From: an uncultured Steroidobacter sp.
GTDB lineage: Bacteria > Pseudomonadota > Gammaproteobacteria > Steroidobacterales > Steroidobacteraceae
Direction of reading: 5' to 3'
Assembly: GCA_938008435.1 (NCBI GenBank)
Contig: CALLKK010000012.1
Location: 124,001-188,000 of the forward strand
Length of the DNA stretch: 64,000 nt
Each line of letters begins with the position of its first letter. The first letter of the stretch is position 1. A program made the translations under genes and the position numbers. Shown in pieces: positions 35,324 through 43,966 of this stretch. Under the pieces are notes generated by a model. That model saw only the letters and a list, made by a program, of their open reading frames with translations. It was not told where the DNA came from and searched no databases.

Positions 35324-36699
35324 TCGAGTGGCGCTTGAGCACGGTTGCGCGCTGCGGCGGCGGTGAGCTCGTCGGCGAGGACTGCGCGTTCGAACGCGTC
35401 TCGACCGATTCGCGCACGCTCGAAGCAGGCTCGCTTTTCGTTGCGCTCACCGGCGAGAACTTCGACGGACACGACTTCGTCAAACAGGCGGCCGAGGCGG
35501 GCGCGGTGGCCGCGCTCGTCGGTCGAACGTTGCCCGTGAGCATTCCGCAAGTCGTCGTCGCCGATCCGCTCGCGGCGTTGTCGGCTTTCGCGCGCGAGTG
35601 GCGGCGGCAATTCGCGATCCCGGTCATCGGCGTGACCGGCAGCAACGGCAAGACGACGACGAAGGAGCTCATCGGCGCGATTCTCTCGCGGGTCGGGCCG
35701 ACGCTCGTCACGCGCGGGAATCTCAACAATCACATCGGTGTGCCGCTCACGCTGCTCGGTCTGCGCGCCGAGCATCGCTTCGCCATCATCGAGATGGGCG
35801 CAAATCATCGAGGCGAAATCGCGCACTTGATGGGCATCGCCGAGCCGAGCATCGGCATCGTCACCAACGCGGGAGCTGCGCACCTCGAAGGTTTCGGCAG
35901 CTTGGAAGGCGTCGCCGAAGGCAAGGGCGAGATGTTCCGCGCATTGCCGAGCGACGGCGTTGCGATCATCAATGCCGACGATGCGTTCGCGACGTTCTGG
36001 CGCGAGAACCGCGCCAACGAAAAGCTGCTGACCTTCGGCTTCGAGCAGCCTGCCGATTTCATGGCGCACAAGGTGCGTCGGCAGAACGATGCGAGCGGCT
36101 TTCGCGTCGAGTTCGAGCTCGTGACGCCTGAGGGAGCGGTGCCGGCGATGCTTGCGCTCGCAGGTCTACACAATTTGCGTAACGCGCTCGGTGCGGCGGC
36201 CGCTGCCTATGCGGCCGGCGCGAGCGTGGCCGATATCGTCGAGGGCTTGCGGCAGATGAAGCCGGTCGCCGGTCGGCTCGAGCTCAAGCCGGCCATCAAC
36301 GGCGCATTCCTCGTCGACGACTCCTACAACGCCAATCCGAGCTCGCTCAAAGCGGGGCTCGATGCTTTGCGCGAGCTCGGCGGCGAGCGCTGGCTCGTGC
36401 TCGGCGAAATGAAAGAGCTGGGTGCAAGCGCCGATGAGCTGCACGCCGAAGTCGGGCGCTATGCGCGCGCGGCGGGTGTGGCGCGGCTGCTCGCGGTGGG
36501 CGAGCGCTCGCGCTTTGCCGTCGAGGCGTTCGGTCCCGGCGCACAGTATTTCGACAGCATCGAATCCTTGATTGCGACGGCGCGTGCGGCGCTCGCGCCC
36601 GGTGTCGCCGTGCTCATCAAGGGTTCGCGCGCGAACAGGCTCGAACGCGTCGCTGCGGCGCTGGCGGCGAGCCCGAGCGCACAACAGGAAGGGCACTGA
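35320..36699 (+). CDS. murF: UDP-MurNAc-tripeptide D-Ala-D-Ala ligase
   Basis: Adds D-Ala-D-Ala to complete the pentapeptide precursor. The 459-aa Mur ligase has the ATP loop GSNGKTTTKE starting at residue 107, the EMGANHRGEI segment, and the C-terminal VDDSYNANPSS and LGEMKELG motifs. The ATG at 35320 overlaps the murE stop. Unlike its neighbours it is followed by a 118-base gap before mraY. Confidence 0.97.
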   Translation: MIEWRLSTVARCGGGELVGEDCAFERVSTDSRTLEAGSLFVALTGENFDGHDFVKQAAEAGAVAALVGRTLPVSIPQVVVADPLAALSAFAREWRRQFAIPVIGVTGSNGKTTTKELIGAILSRVGPTLVTRGNLNNHIGVPLTLLGLRAEHRFAIIEMGANHRGEIAHLMGIAEPSIGIVTNAGAAHLEGFGSLEGVAEGKGEMFRALPSDGVAIINADDAFATFWRENRANEKLLTFGFEQPADFMAHKVRRQNDASGFRVEFELVTPEGAVPAMLALAGLHNLRNALGAAAAAYAAGASVADIVEGLRQMKPVAGRLELKPAINGAFLVDDSYNANPSSLKAGLDALRELGGERWLVLGEMKELGASADELHAEVGRYARAAGVARLLAVGERSRFAVEAFGPGAQYFDSIESLIATARAALAPGVAVLIKGSRANRLERVAAALAASPSAQQEGH

Positions 36700-36817
36700 A
36701 GTGAAGACGAGCGGCGTTCACAGCATGGCTCGATCGACCGGCCGCGATGCGCAGCCGCGCACTTTGCGCCCTGCACGTTTTTGAGAGAACAAGACGACAG
36801 CCGACAGTCCGACGACA

Positions 36818-37900
36818 GTGCTCTACTACCTGACGCAACGCCTGATCGACGTCGAATCCGCGTTTCGCGTGTTCGGCTACTTGACGCTGCGCGCGATTCT
36901 CGCGGCGTTGACGGCGCTCGCCTTCTCGCTGCTGGTCGGGCCCTGGATGATCCGCGCGCTCACCACGAATCAAATCGGCCAGTACGTGCGCGACGACGGG
37001 CCGAAGTCGCATCTGCCGAAGGCGGGCACACCGACGATGGGCGGTGCGCTCATCCTCGTCGCGATGTGCGCGAGCACGTTGCTGTGGGCCGATCTCACCA
37101 ATCGCTTCGTGTGGATCGTGCTGCTGACGACGATTGCGTTCGGCGCCATCGGTTTCTGGGACGACTACCTCAAGCTCGTCGTCGGCAACAGCCGCGGCTT
37201 GATCGCGCGCTACAAGTATTTCTGGCAGTCGATCGCGGGACTTGCGTGCGCGATCGCGCTCTACATGACGGCCAAGTCGCCCGTCGAGACGGCGCTGCAC
37301 GTTCCGTTCTTCAAGTCGGTCGCCATTCCCCTCGGTGTCGGTTACGTGGTGCTCACGTATTTCGTGATCGTCGGCATGAGCAATGCCGTCAATCTCACGG
37401 ACGGTCTCGACGGCCTTGCGATCATGCCCGCGGTCTTGGTCGGCGGTGCTCTGGGAGTTTTCGCCTATGCAACGGGCAATGCGATCTTCTCGGATTATCT
37501 CGGCATACCTTTCATCGAGGGGACCGGTGAAGTCCTGGTGTTCTGCGCGACGCTGGTCGGCGCCGGACTCGGTTTTCTCTGGTTCAACACCTACCCCGCG
37601 CAGGTGTTCATGGGTGATATCGGTGCGCTTGCGCTCGGTGCGGCACTAGGTGTCGTCGGCGTAATCGTGCGTCAGGAGATCGTGCTGTTCGTGATGGGCG
37701 GCGTCTTCGTCATGGAGACGGTCTCCGTGATGCTGCAGGTCGCGAGCTTCAAGCTCACCGGCAAGCGCATCTTCCGCATGGCGCCCATCCATCATCACTT
37801 CGAGCTCAAAGGCTGGGCCGAGCCGAAAGTGATCGTGCGCTTCTGGATCATCTCGGTGATCCTCGTGCTGCTCGGCCTTGCGACGTTGAAGGTGCGATGA
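36818..37900 (+). CDS. mraY: Phospho-MurNAc-pentapeptide transferase MraY
   Basis: Moves phospho-MurNAc-pentapeptide onto undecaprenyl phosphate to form lipid I in the inner membrane. The 360-aa protein has about ten membrane helices. The cytoplasmic motifs include GTPTMGG, WDDYLK, NLTDGLDGLA with the catalytic aspartates, and MAPIHHHFELKGW. The start is GTG at 36818 giving MLYYLT, matching the family N-terminus; no clear ribosome-binding site is seen. The 118-base stretch before it (36700-36817) holds no gene. It overlaps murD by ATGA. Confidence 0.97.
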   Translation: MLYYLTQRLIDVESAFRVFGYLTLRAILAALTALAFSLLVGPWMIRALTTNQIGQYVRDDGPKSHLPKAGTPTMGGALILVAMCASTLLWADLTNRFVWIVLLTTIAFGAIGFWDDYLKLVVGNSRGLIARYKYFWQSIAGLACAIALYMTAKSPVETALHVPFFKSVAIPLGVGYVVLTYFVIVGMSNAVNLTDGLDGLAIMPAVLVGGALGVFAYATGNAIFSDYLGIPFIEGTGEVLVFCATLVGAGLGFLWFNTYPAQVFMGDIGALALGAALGVVGVIVRQEIVLFVMGGVFVMETVSVMLQVASFKLTGKRIFRMAPIHHHFELKGWAEPKVIVRFWIISVILVLLGLATLKVR

Positions 37901-39261
37901 ACGTGGCATTGCACGAAGGTTCGCAATCCTTCGCAGCTTCCGGCCGCACGGTTGTCGTCGGGCTGGGGCGCACCGGCTTGTCGTGCGCGCGCTATCTGAA
38001 GGCGCGCGGCATCGACTTTGCCGTCACCGACAGTCGCGCGGCGCCGCCGGAAGCGGCCGCGCTCGCCAGCGTTGCGCCGCAGGCGGACACCCGCTTCGGC
38101 GCCTTCGATATGCGTCTGCTCGAAGGCGCGGCGCAGCTCGTCGTATCCCCGGGCGTGTCGGTCAAGGATCCATTCGTCGCCGCCGCGGCGGCGCGCGGCC
38201 TGCCGATCGTCGGCGACATCGAGCTCTTTGCGCGTGCGGCGCAGGCGCCGATCGCCGCCATCACCGGCACGAATGGCAAGAGCACCGTGACAACGCTCGT
38301 CGCGCGCATGGCGCAGGCGAGCGGGAAACGCACGCTTGCGGGCGGCAATCTCGGGCGTCCCGCTCTGGATTTGCTCGACGAGCCGACGCCCGAGCTGTAC
38401 GTGCTCGAGCTATCGAGCTTTCAGCTCGAGACGACCTATTCGCTCGAGGCGCACGCGGCGACGGTGCTCAACGTGACCAGCGATCACATGGATCGCTATG
38501 TCTCGATGCAGGAATACGCCGACGCCAAGGCGCGCATCTTTGCGGGCGCGACAGCGGCCATCGTCAATCTCGACGATCCGTACGTACGCGCGATGTCGAC
38601 GCAGGCTGCGCGGCGGATCGGCTTTGCGCTCGATGAACGCGACGGCGCCGACTATTACGTCGCGCGCGCCGGCGATGATGTGACGTTGATGAGCCGCGGC
38701 GAACGGCTTATCGGCATGAGCGAGCTCAAGATCGCCGGGCTCCACAATGCGCTCAATGCGCTCGCCGCGCTCGCGATGTGCGAGGCGCTCGAAGTGTCGC
38801 GCGCGGCGTGCATCGAGGCGCTCAAGACATTCGAAGGGCTGCCGCACCGCTCGCAATGGGTCGCCGATATCGCCGGCGTCCGCTACATCGACGACTCGAA
38901 GGGAACGAATGTGGGTGCGACGCTGGCGGCCGTTGCGGGATTGCCGGGCTCGCTCGTGCTCATCGCAGGCGGGCAGGGGAAGGGTCAGGACTTCCGTCCG
39001 CTTGCCGACGCCTTCCGCGGCAAGGTTCGCCACGTCGTGCTGCTCGGCCAGGATGCGCGCCTCATCGCTGCAGCGATCGAGGGCGTGAGCACCTACGAGT
39101 TCGCCACCGACATGCGCGATGCCGTTACGCGGGCCGCGTCCGCGGCGCGCGCCGGCGAGATCGTCCTGTTGTCGCCGGCATGCGCGAGCCTCGACATGTT
39201 CCGCGACTACGCGCATCGCGGCGATGTGTTCGCTGCGGAAGTCAGGAGGCTCGCAGCATGA
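37897..39261 (+). CDS. murD: UDP-MurNAc-L-alanine:D-glutamate ligase
   Basis: Adds D-glutamate to UDP-MurNAc-L-Ala. The 454-aa Mur ligase has the N-terminal nucleotide-sugar motif VVVGLGRTGLSCARYL, the ATP loop GTNGKSTV, ELSSFQLE, and the C-terminal DDSKGTNVGATLAA and LLSPACASLDMF. It overlaps mraY and ftsW by four bases. Confidence 0.97.
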   Translation: MNVALHEGSQSFAASGRTVVVGLGRTGLSCARYLKARGIDFAVTDSRAAPPEAAALASVAPQADTRFGAFDMRLLEGAAQLVVSPGVSVKDPFVAAAAARGLPIVGDIELFARAAQAPIAAITGTNGKSTVTTLVARMAQASGKRTLAGGNLGRPALDLLDEPTPELYVLELSSFQLETTYSLEAHAATVLNVTSDHMDRYVSMQEYADAKARIFAGATAAIVNLDDPYVRAMSTQAARRIGFALDERDGADYYVARAGDDVTLMSRGERLIGMSELKIAGLHNALNALAALAMCEALEVSRAACIEALKTFEGLPHRSQWVADIAGVRYIDDSKGTNVGATLAAVAGLPGSLVLIAGGQGKGQDFRPLADAFRGKVRHVVLLGQDARLIAAAIEGVSTYEFATDMRDAVTRAASAARAGEIVLLSPACASLDMFRDYAHRGDVFAAEVRRLAA

Positions 39262-40442
39262 GCGCGGCTTCGCTTGCCTTCGCACGCTCGAACGCCCGGC
39301 CGAAGCGCTTCGTCTTCGACGGCGTGCTGCTCTGTGCGGTTGGGCTGCTGCTCCTGCTCGGTCTGGTGATGATGACCTCGGCGTCCATCGCGATCGCAGA
39401 TCGCATGCAGCACCAACCGCTGTACTTCCTCGAGCGGCAGGCGCTCGGCGTGCTGCTCGGGCTCCTGGCCGCGGGCGTTGCGATGTCGATTCCGACGCAA
39501 GTGTGGAATCGCTTGGCGCTGCCGCTGCTGTTCCTGGCGTTCCTGTTCCTCATCGTGGTGCTCATTCCGGGCATCGGACACGAGGTCAACGGCAGCCGGC
39601 GCTGGCTGAACTTCGGCGTGATCAATTTCCAGGCCTCCGAGCTCACGCGCGTGCTGCTCCTTGTTTATCTCGCGAGCTACGTGGTGCGGCGGCAAGACGA
39701 GCTCAAGGAGAACCTGCGCGGTTTCTTGAAGCCGCTCGGCATCTTGATCGCGGCGGCAGGTTTGCTGCTGCTCGAGCCTGATTTCGGCGCGGCAGCGGTG
39801 TTGGTGGCGACGGGTCTCGGCGTGTTGTTCGTCGCCGGCGTCAAGCTGCGCCATTTCCTCGCGCTGGTCCTGTTGGCGGGCGGCGCGCTTGCGCTCATCG
39901 CCGTCACGTCGGCGTATCGCTTGCGGCGTCTGACGAGCTTCCTCGATCCATGGGCCGATCCGTTCAACTCGGGCTTTCAGCTCACGCAGTCGCTGATCGC
40001 GATCGGTCGCGGCGAGATCTTCGGCGTCGGACTCGGCTCGAGCGTGCAGAAGCTGTTCTACTTGCCCGAAGCGCACACGGACTTCGTCTTCGCCGTGCTG
40101 GCCGAGGAGCTCGGCTTGATCGGTGTGGCGATCACGCTCGCGCTCTTCATCGTGGTCGTATGGCGCGCGTTTCACATCTCGCGCATGGCGGCCGACGCTG
40201 GTTTGCCGTTTCAAGCCTATTGCGCCGCGGGTTTCGGCATCTGGCTCGGCTTGCAGACGTTCATCAACATCGGCGTGAACATGGGCATCTTGCCGACCAA
40301 GGGGCTGACGCTGCCGCTCATGTCGTACGGCGGCTCGAGCATGCTGGTCACGCTCGGCTGGCTCGGCTTGTTGATGCGCATCGCACACGAAGCGAGCACG
40401 GCGGGTCGTCTCGCCGTTCCACGCAGGGAGCGCAGCGAATGA
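39258..40442 (+). CDS. ftsW: Septal peptidoglycan glycosyltransferase FtsW
   Basis: A SEDS-family enzyme that polymerises lipid II at the septum with FtsI. The 394-aa protein has about ten membrane helices. Conserved features are HEVNGSRRWLNFGVINFQASE in the large periplasmic loop region, LLEPDFGAA with the catalytic aspartate, and the GLTLPLMSYGGSS motif. The ATG at 39258 overlaps the murD stop. Confidence 0.97.
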   Translation: MSAASLAFARSNARPKRFVFDGVLLCAVGLLLLLGLVMMTSASIAIADRMQHQPLYFLERQALGVLLGLLAAGVAMSIPTQVWNRLALPLLFLAFLFLIVVLIPGIGHEVNGSRRWLNFGVINFQASELTRVLLLVYLASYVVRRQDELKENLRGFLKPLGILIAAAGLLLLEPDFGAAAVLVATGLGVLFVAGVKLRHFLALVLLAGGALALIAVTSAYRLRRLTSFLDPWADPFNSGFQLTQSLIAIGRGEIFGVGLGSSVQKLFYLPEAHTDFVFAVLAEELGLIGVAITLALFIVVVWRAFHISRMAADAGLPFQAYCAAGFGIWLGLQTFINIGVNMGILPTKGLTLPLMSYGGSSMLVTLGWLGLLMRIAHEASTAGRLAVPRRERSE

Positions 40443-41530
40443 AGCGCGGCACGGTGCTCATCATGGCAGGCGGCACGGGCGGGCATATCTTCCCCGCGCT
40501 CGCAGCGGCGCGCGTGCTGCGCGAACGCGGCTTCGAGCCCGTGTGGCTCGGCACGCGGCGCGGGCTCGAAGCGAAGCTCGTACCGCCGCACGGCATCGAA
40601 ATCGAGTGGATCAGCGTCGCGGGCGTGCGCGGCAAAGGCATCGCGACTTTGCTGGCGTCGCCGTTCCATCTTGCCCGCGCCGTGTGGCAGAGCCTCAAGG
40701 TCATGCGTCGGCGGCAGCCGCTCGTCGTGCTCGGCGCGGGCGGTTTCGTCTCGGGCCCGGGAGGACTTGCGGCGTGGCTGACGCGTCGGCCGCTCATCAT
40801 TCACGAGCAGAACGCGGTGGCCGGCATGACGAATCGCGTGCTGGCGCGCCGCGCACGTCGCGTGTTCGAAGCCTTCCCGGGCAGCTTTCCGGCGCGTGTG
40901 CGCGCCGAGCGCATCGGCAATCCGGTGCGTCGCGAGATCGCGGCGATCGCACCGCCCGAACAGCGCTTCGCGAATCGCAGCGGTCCCTTGCGCATTCTCG
41001 TCTTCGGCGGCAGCCAAGGTGCGGCGCGCCTCAACGCGGTCGTGCCCGCGGCGCTCGCCATGATCGATGTCTCGCAACGTCCGCGCGTGATTCATCAAGC
41101 AGGCGAGCGTCACTTGGAAGTTGCGCGCGATCTGTACGCCAAGCACGGCGTGCAAGCCGACGTGCGCGCCTTCATCGACGACATGGCCGAAGTATATGCG
41201 TGGGCCGATCTCGTGATCTGCCGCGCCGGCGCGCTCACCGTCTCCGAGATCGCGGCCGCAGGACTCGGTGCCATCTTCATTCCGTTCGCCGCGGCGGTCG
41301 ACGATCACCAGACGCGTAACGCCAAGTATCTGGTCGACGCGGATGCGGCGCTGCTGATCGCGGAAGCCGATTTGACGCCGCTGCGCTTGTTCGAGGCATT
41401 GCGCGGCCTCGTCACGGCCGGTCGCGAGAAGCTGGCCGACATGGCGACGCGCGCGCGCGCCCTCGCGCTCACGGACGCGGACGTGCGTCTGGCCGAAGCG
41501 TGCATCGATGCCGCCGGAGGTGGGCGATGA
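40439..41530 (+). CDS. murG: N-acetylglucosaminyltransferase MurG
   Basis: Adds GlcNAc to lipid I to make lipid II at the inner face of the inner membrane. The 363-aa GT-B enzyme begins with the glycine-rich MAGGTGGHIFPALA loop. It has HEQNAVAG, the FGGSQGAARLN second glycine loop, and the CRAGALTVSEIAAAG donor-binding segment. It overlaps ftsW and murC by ATGA. Confidence 0.97.
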   Translation: MKRGTVLIMAGGTGGHIFPALAAARVLRERGFEPVWLGTRRGLEAKLVPPHGIEIEWISVAGVRGKGIATLLASPFHLARAVWQSLKVMRRRQPLVVLGAGGFVSGPGGLAAWLTRRPLIIHEQNAVAGMTNRVLARRARRVFEAFPGSFPARVRAERIGNPVRREIAAIAPPEQRFANRSGPLRILVFGGSQGAARLNAVVPAALAMIDVSQRPRVIHQAGERHLEVARDLYAKHGVQADVRAFIDDMAEVYAWADLVICRAGALTVSEIAAAGLGAIFIPFAAAVDDHQTRNAKYLVDADAALLIAEADLTPLRLFEALRGLVTAGREKLADMATRARALALTDADVRLAEACIDAAGGGR

Positions 41531-42945
41531 GCGACCGCATGCGCCGCATCCATTGCATTCACTTCGTCGGCATCGGCGGCTCGGGCATGAGCGGCATCGC
41601 CGAAGTGCTGCTCAATCTCGGTTACAGCGTGCAGGGCAGCGACCTGCGTGCGAACGCCGTGACGGCGCGGCTCGAGCGGATCGGCGCGAAGATTCTGCTT
41701 GGTCATGCCGCCGAGAACGTCGGCAAGGCCGACGTGCTCGTCGTCTCGAGCGCGGTGCGGCCGGACAATCCGGAAGTGCTCGAAGCGCAGGCGCGCCGCA
41801 TTCCGGTCGTGCAACGCGCACAGATGCTCGCAGAGCTCATGCGCTTCCGCTACGCGATCGCCGTGGCCGGCACGCACGGCAAGACGACCACGACCAGCAT
41901 GGTGGCCTCGGTGCTCGCAGAAGGCGGCCTCGATCCGACGTTCGTCATCGGCGGCCGGCTGAAGAGCGCCGACAGCAATGCGCGTCTCGGCACCGGCAAG
42001 TATCTCGTCGCCGAAGCCGACGAGAGCGATGCCTCGTTCATGCACCTGCAGCCGATGATCGCGATCGTCACGAACGTCGACAACGATCATCTCGGCACGC
42101 ACGAAGGCGACTTCGAGCGGCTCAAGCAGAGCTTCGTCGACTTCCTGCACAACCTGCCGTTCTACGGGCTTGCGGTCATTTGCAACGACGACCCGGTCGC
42201 GTCGAGCTTGATTCCGCGCATCGCGCGCCCGGTAGTGACCTACGGCGTCGACACGCAGGCCGATGTGCGCGCCGTGAACATCGTGCGCAACGGCATGCGT
42301 AGCCGTTTCGATGTCGAGCGCGCCGGCGCGCCGCGCCTCAGTGTCGAGCTCAGCCTGCCTGGCACGCACAACATTCGCAATGCGCTCGCCGCGATCGCCG
42401 TCGCCACGGAGCTCGAAGTGACCGACGAGGCGATTCGCAAGGCGCTGGCCGGATTCCACGGCGTCGATCGTCGCTTGCAGCAGTACGGCGACGTGCAGAC
42501 GAGCGCCGGTCGCCTGACGCTGATCGACGATTACGGCCACCATCCGACCGAGATCGCCGCGACGCTCGAGGCGATTCGTCAGGGTTGGCCGGGACGGCGC
42601 ATCGTGCTCGTCTTCCAGCCGCATCGGTACACGCGCACGCGCGATCTGCTCGATGACTTCGCGCGTGTGCTGGCGAGCGTCGACGTTCTGATCGTGACCG
42701 AGGTGTACGCGGCAGGCGAGGCGCCGATTCCGGGCGCTGACGGCAAGGCGATCTGTCGCGCGGTGCGCACGCACGGGCGCGTCGAGCCGCTGTTCCTGGA
42801 ACGTCTCGATGAGCTGCCGAGCGCATTGCTGCGCATTGCGCGCGACGGCGACGTCGTCGTCACGATGGGTGCGGGCAGCATCGGCGCGCTCGCGAGCGAG
42901 CTGCCGCGTGCGTTGAGTGCCGCGAACGAGGAGAGGCCGGCATGA
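41527..42945 (+). CDS. murC: UDP-MurNAc:L-alanine ligase
   Basis: Adds L-alanine to UDP-MurNAc. The 472-aa Mur ligase has HFVGIGGSGMSGIAEVL at the N-terminus, the ATP loop AGTHGKTTTTSM, EADESDASF, and the C-terminal LIDDYGHHPTEI with FQPHRYTRT. The ATG at 41527 overlaps the murG stop and is preferred over an in-frame upstream start. It overlaps murB by ATGA. Confidence 0.97.
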   Translation: MSDRMRRIHCIHFVGIGGSGMSGIAEVLLNLGYSVQGSDLRANAVTARLERIGAKILLGHAAENVGKADVLVVSSAVRPDNPEVLEAQARRIPVVQRAQMLAELMRFRYAIAVAGTHGKTTTTSMVASVLAEGGLDPTFVIGGRLKSADSNARLGTGKYLVAEADESDASFMHLQPMIAIVTNVDNDHLGTHEGDFERLKQSFVDFLHNLPFYGLAVICNDDPVASSLIPRIARPVVTYGVDTQADVRAVNIVRNGMRSRFDVERAGAPRLSVELSLPGTHNIRNALAAIAVATELEVTDEAIRKALAGFHGVDRRLQQYGDVQTSAGRLTLIDDYGHHPTEIAATLEAIRQGWPGRRIVLVFQPHRYTRTRDLLDDFARVLASVDVLIVTEVYAAGEAPIPGADGKAICRAVRTHGRVEPLFLERLDELPSALLRIARDGDVVVTMGAGSIGALASELPRALSAANEERPA

Positions 42946-43838
42946 ACGCACTCGCGCTGCCGCCTGATTTCGTCGAGCGCGTGCGCCGGAACGAGCCGAT
43001 GTCGCGCCACACCTCGTGGCACGTCGGCGGTCCTGCGGATGTGTTCTTCACACCGCGCGATGCCGAGGACCTCGCGCAGTTCCTACGCGACCTTGCGCCC
43101 GAGGTGCCGGTGTTCTGGATCGGTCTCGGCAGCAATCTGCTGGTGCGCGACGGCGGCATTCGCGGCGTCGTGATCGACACGCACGGCGTGTTCGACGAGC
43201 TCGAGCGCATCGGCGAGAACGAAGTTCAGTGCGGCGCGGGCGTGGCGTGCGCGAAGCTCGCCAAGCAATGCGTCAAATGGGGCCTCGGACCCGCGGAGTT
43301 CTTCGCCGGCATTCCCGGCACGCTCGGCGGCGCGCTCGCGATGAACGCCGGCGCATTTGGCGGCGAGACGTGGAATCACGTGGTGTCGGTCGACACGCTC
43401 GATCGCAGCGGCGTACGCCGCACGCGTCCGGCGACGGATTACGCGGTGGGCTATCGCCGCGTGCAAGGTCCTGCAAACGAATGGTTCCTGGGTGCGCGGC
43501 TACGTTTCGAGGTGCGCCCAGGCACGAGCGCCGAGGCGATCCGCGAGTTGCTCGCGCGGCGCAAGGCGACGCAGCCGATCGGCGAATGGTCGTGCGGCTC
43601 GGTGTTCACGAATCCGCCAGGCGATCACGCCGCGCGCTTGATCGACAGCTGCGGGCTCAAAGGTTTCCGCATCGGCGGCGCACGCGTCTCCGAGATACAC
43701 GCGAACTTCATCGTCAACGACGGCACGGCCAGCGCGCGCGACATCGAGCAGCTGATCGCGCATGTGCAACGTACGGTGATGGAGCGGCACGGCGTCGCGC
43801 TCGAGCCGGAAGTGCGGATCGTAGGAGAAGAGTCATGA
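42942..43838 (+). CDS. murB: UDP-N-acetylenolpyruvoylglucosamine reductase
   Basis: Reduces the enolpyruvyl group to make UDP-MurNAc, using FAD and NADPH. The 298-aa protein begins with a conserved MSRHTSWHVGGPAD, has the FAD loop WIGLGSNLLVRD, the GIPGTLGGALAMNAGAFG segment, and the catalytic serine in WSCGSVFTNPPGDHAA. The short form without the YxxxF loop (type II) is likely, as the length is about 300 aa. The stop at 43836-43838 overlaps an ATG that begins a small open frame through a palindromic element, described separately. Confidence 0.95.
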   Translation: MNALALPPDFVERVRRNEPMSRHTSWHVGGPADVFFTPRDAEDLAQFLRDLAPEVPVFWIGLGSNLLVRDGGIRGVVIDTHGVFDELERIGENEVQCGAGVACAKLAKQCVKWGLGPAEFFAGIPGTLGGALAMNAGAFGGETWNHVVSVDTLDRSGVRRTRPATDYAVGYRRVQGPANEWFLGARLRFEVRPGTSAEAIRELLARRKATQPIGEWSCGSVFTNPPGDHAARLIDSCGLKGFRIGGARVSEIHANFIVNDGTASARDIEQLIAHVQRTVMERHGVALEPEVRIVGEES

Positions 43839-43966
43839 AGGCTGCAGGCCGTGGGTTGAAGATTGTGGCTCAGATGCGTGCTCGCGTACGCAGCGACGCA
43901 CGCTCGCGCCTGGTTACAGCCTATCGCCTTCAGGCCACGGCCTTGCGGAGCGGAGCGCGGTCATGA
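43832..43966. mobile_element. 121-bp palindromic element flanked by a 7-bp direct repeat, inserted at the murB-ddl overlap
   Basis: The direct repeat GTCATGA occurs at 43832-43838 and 43960-43966, containing the murB stop and the ddl start respectively. Between them lie two imperfect inverted arms (43847-43870 and 43918-43942, about 24 bases, beginning GGCCGTGG). A GGAGAA ribosome-binding sequence precedes the ATG at 43835, as if ddl once started there. The element also keeps a 43-codon open frame (43835-43966) ending in an ATGA overlap with ddl, so coupling may survive. No transposase is encoded, so it would be a miniature element moved in trans. Confidence 0.6.

Noticed and set aside
43835..43966. 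A separate 43-aa protein gene between murB and ddl
   Set aside because: The frame is created by the inverted arms of the palindromic element; the peptide has no recognisable features, so it is treated as part of the element.
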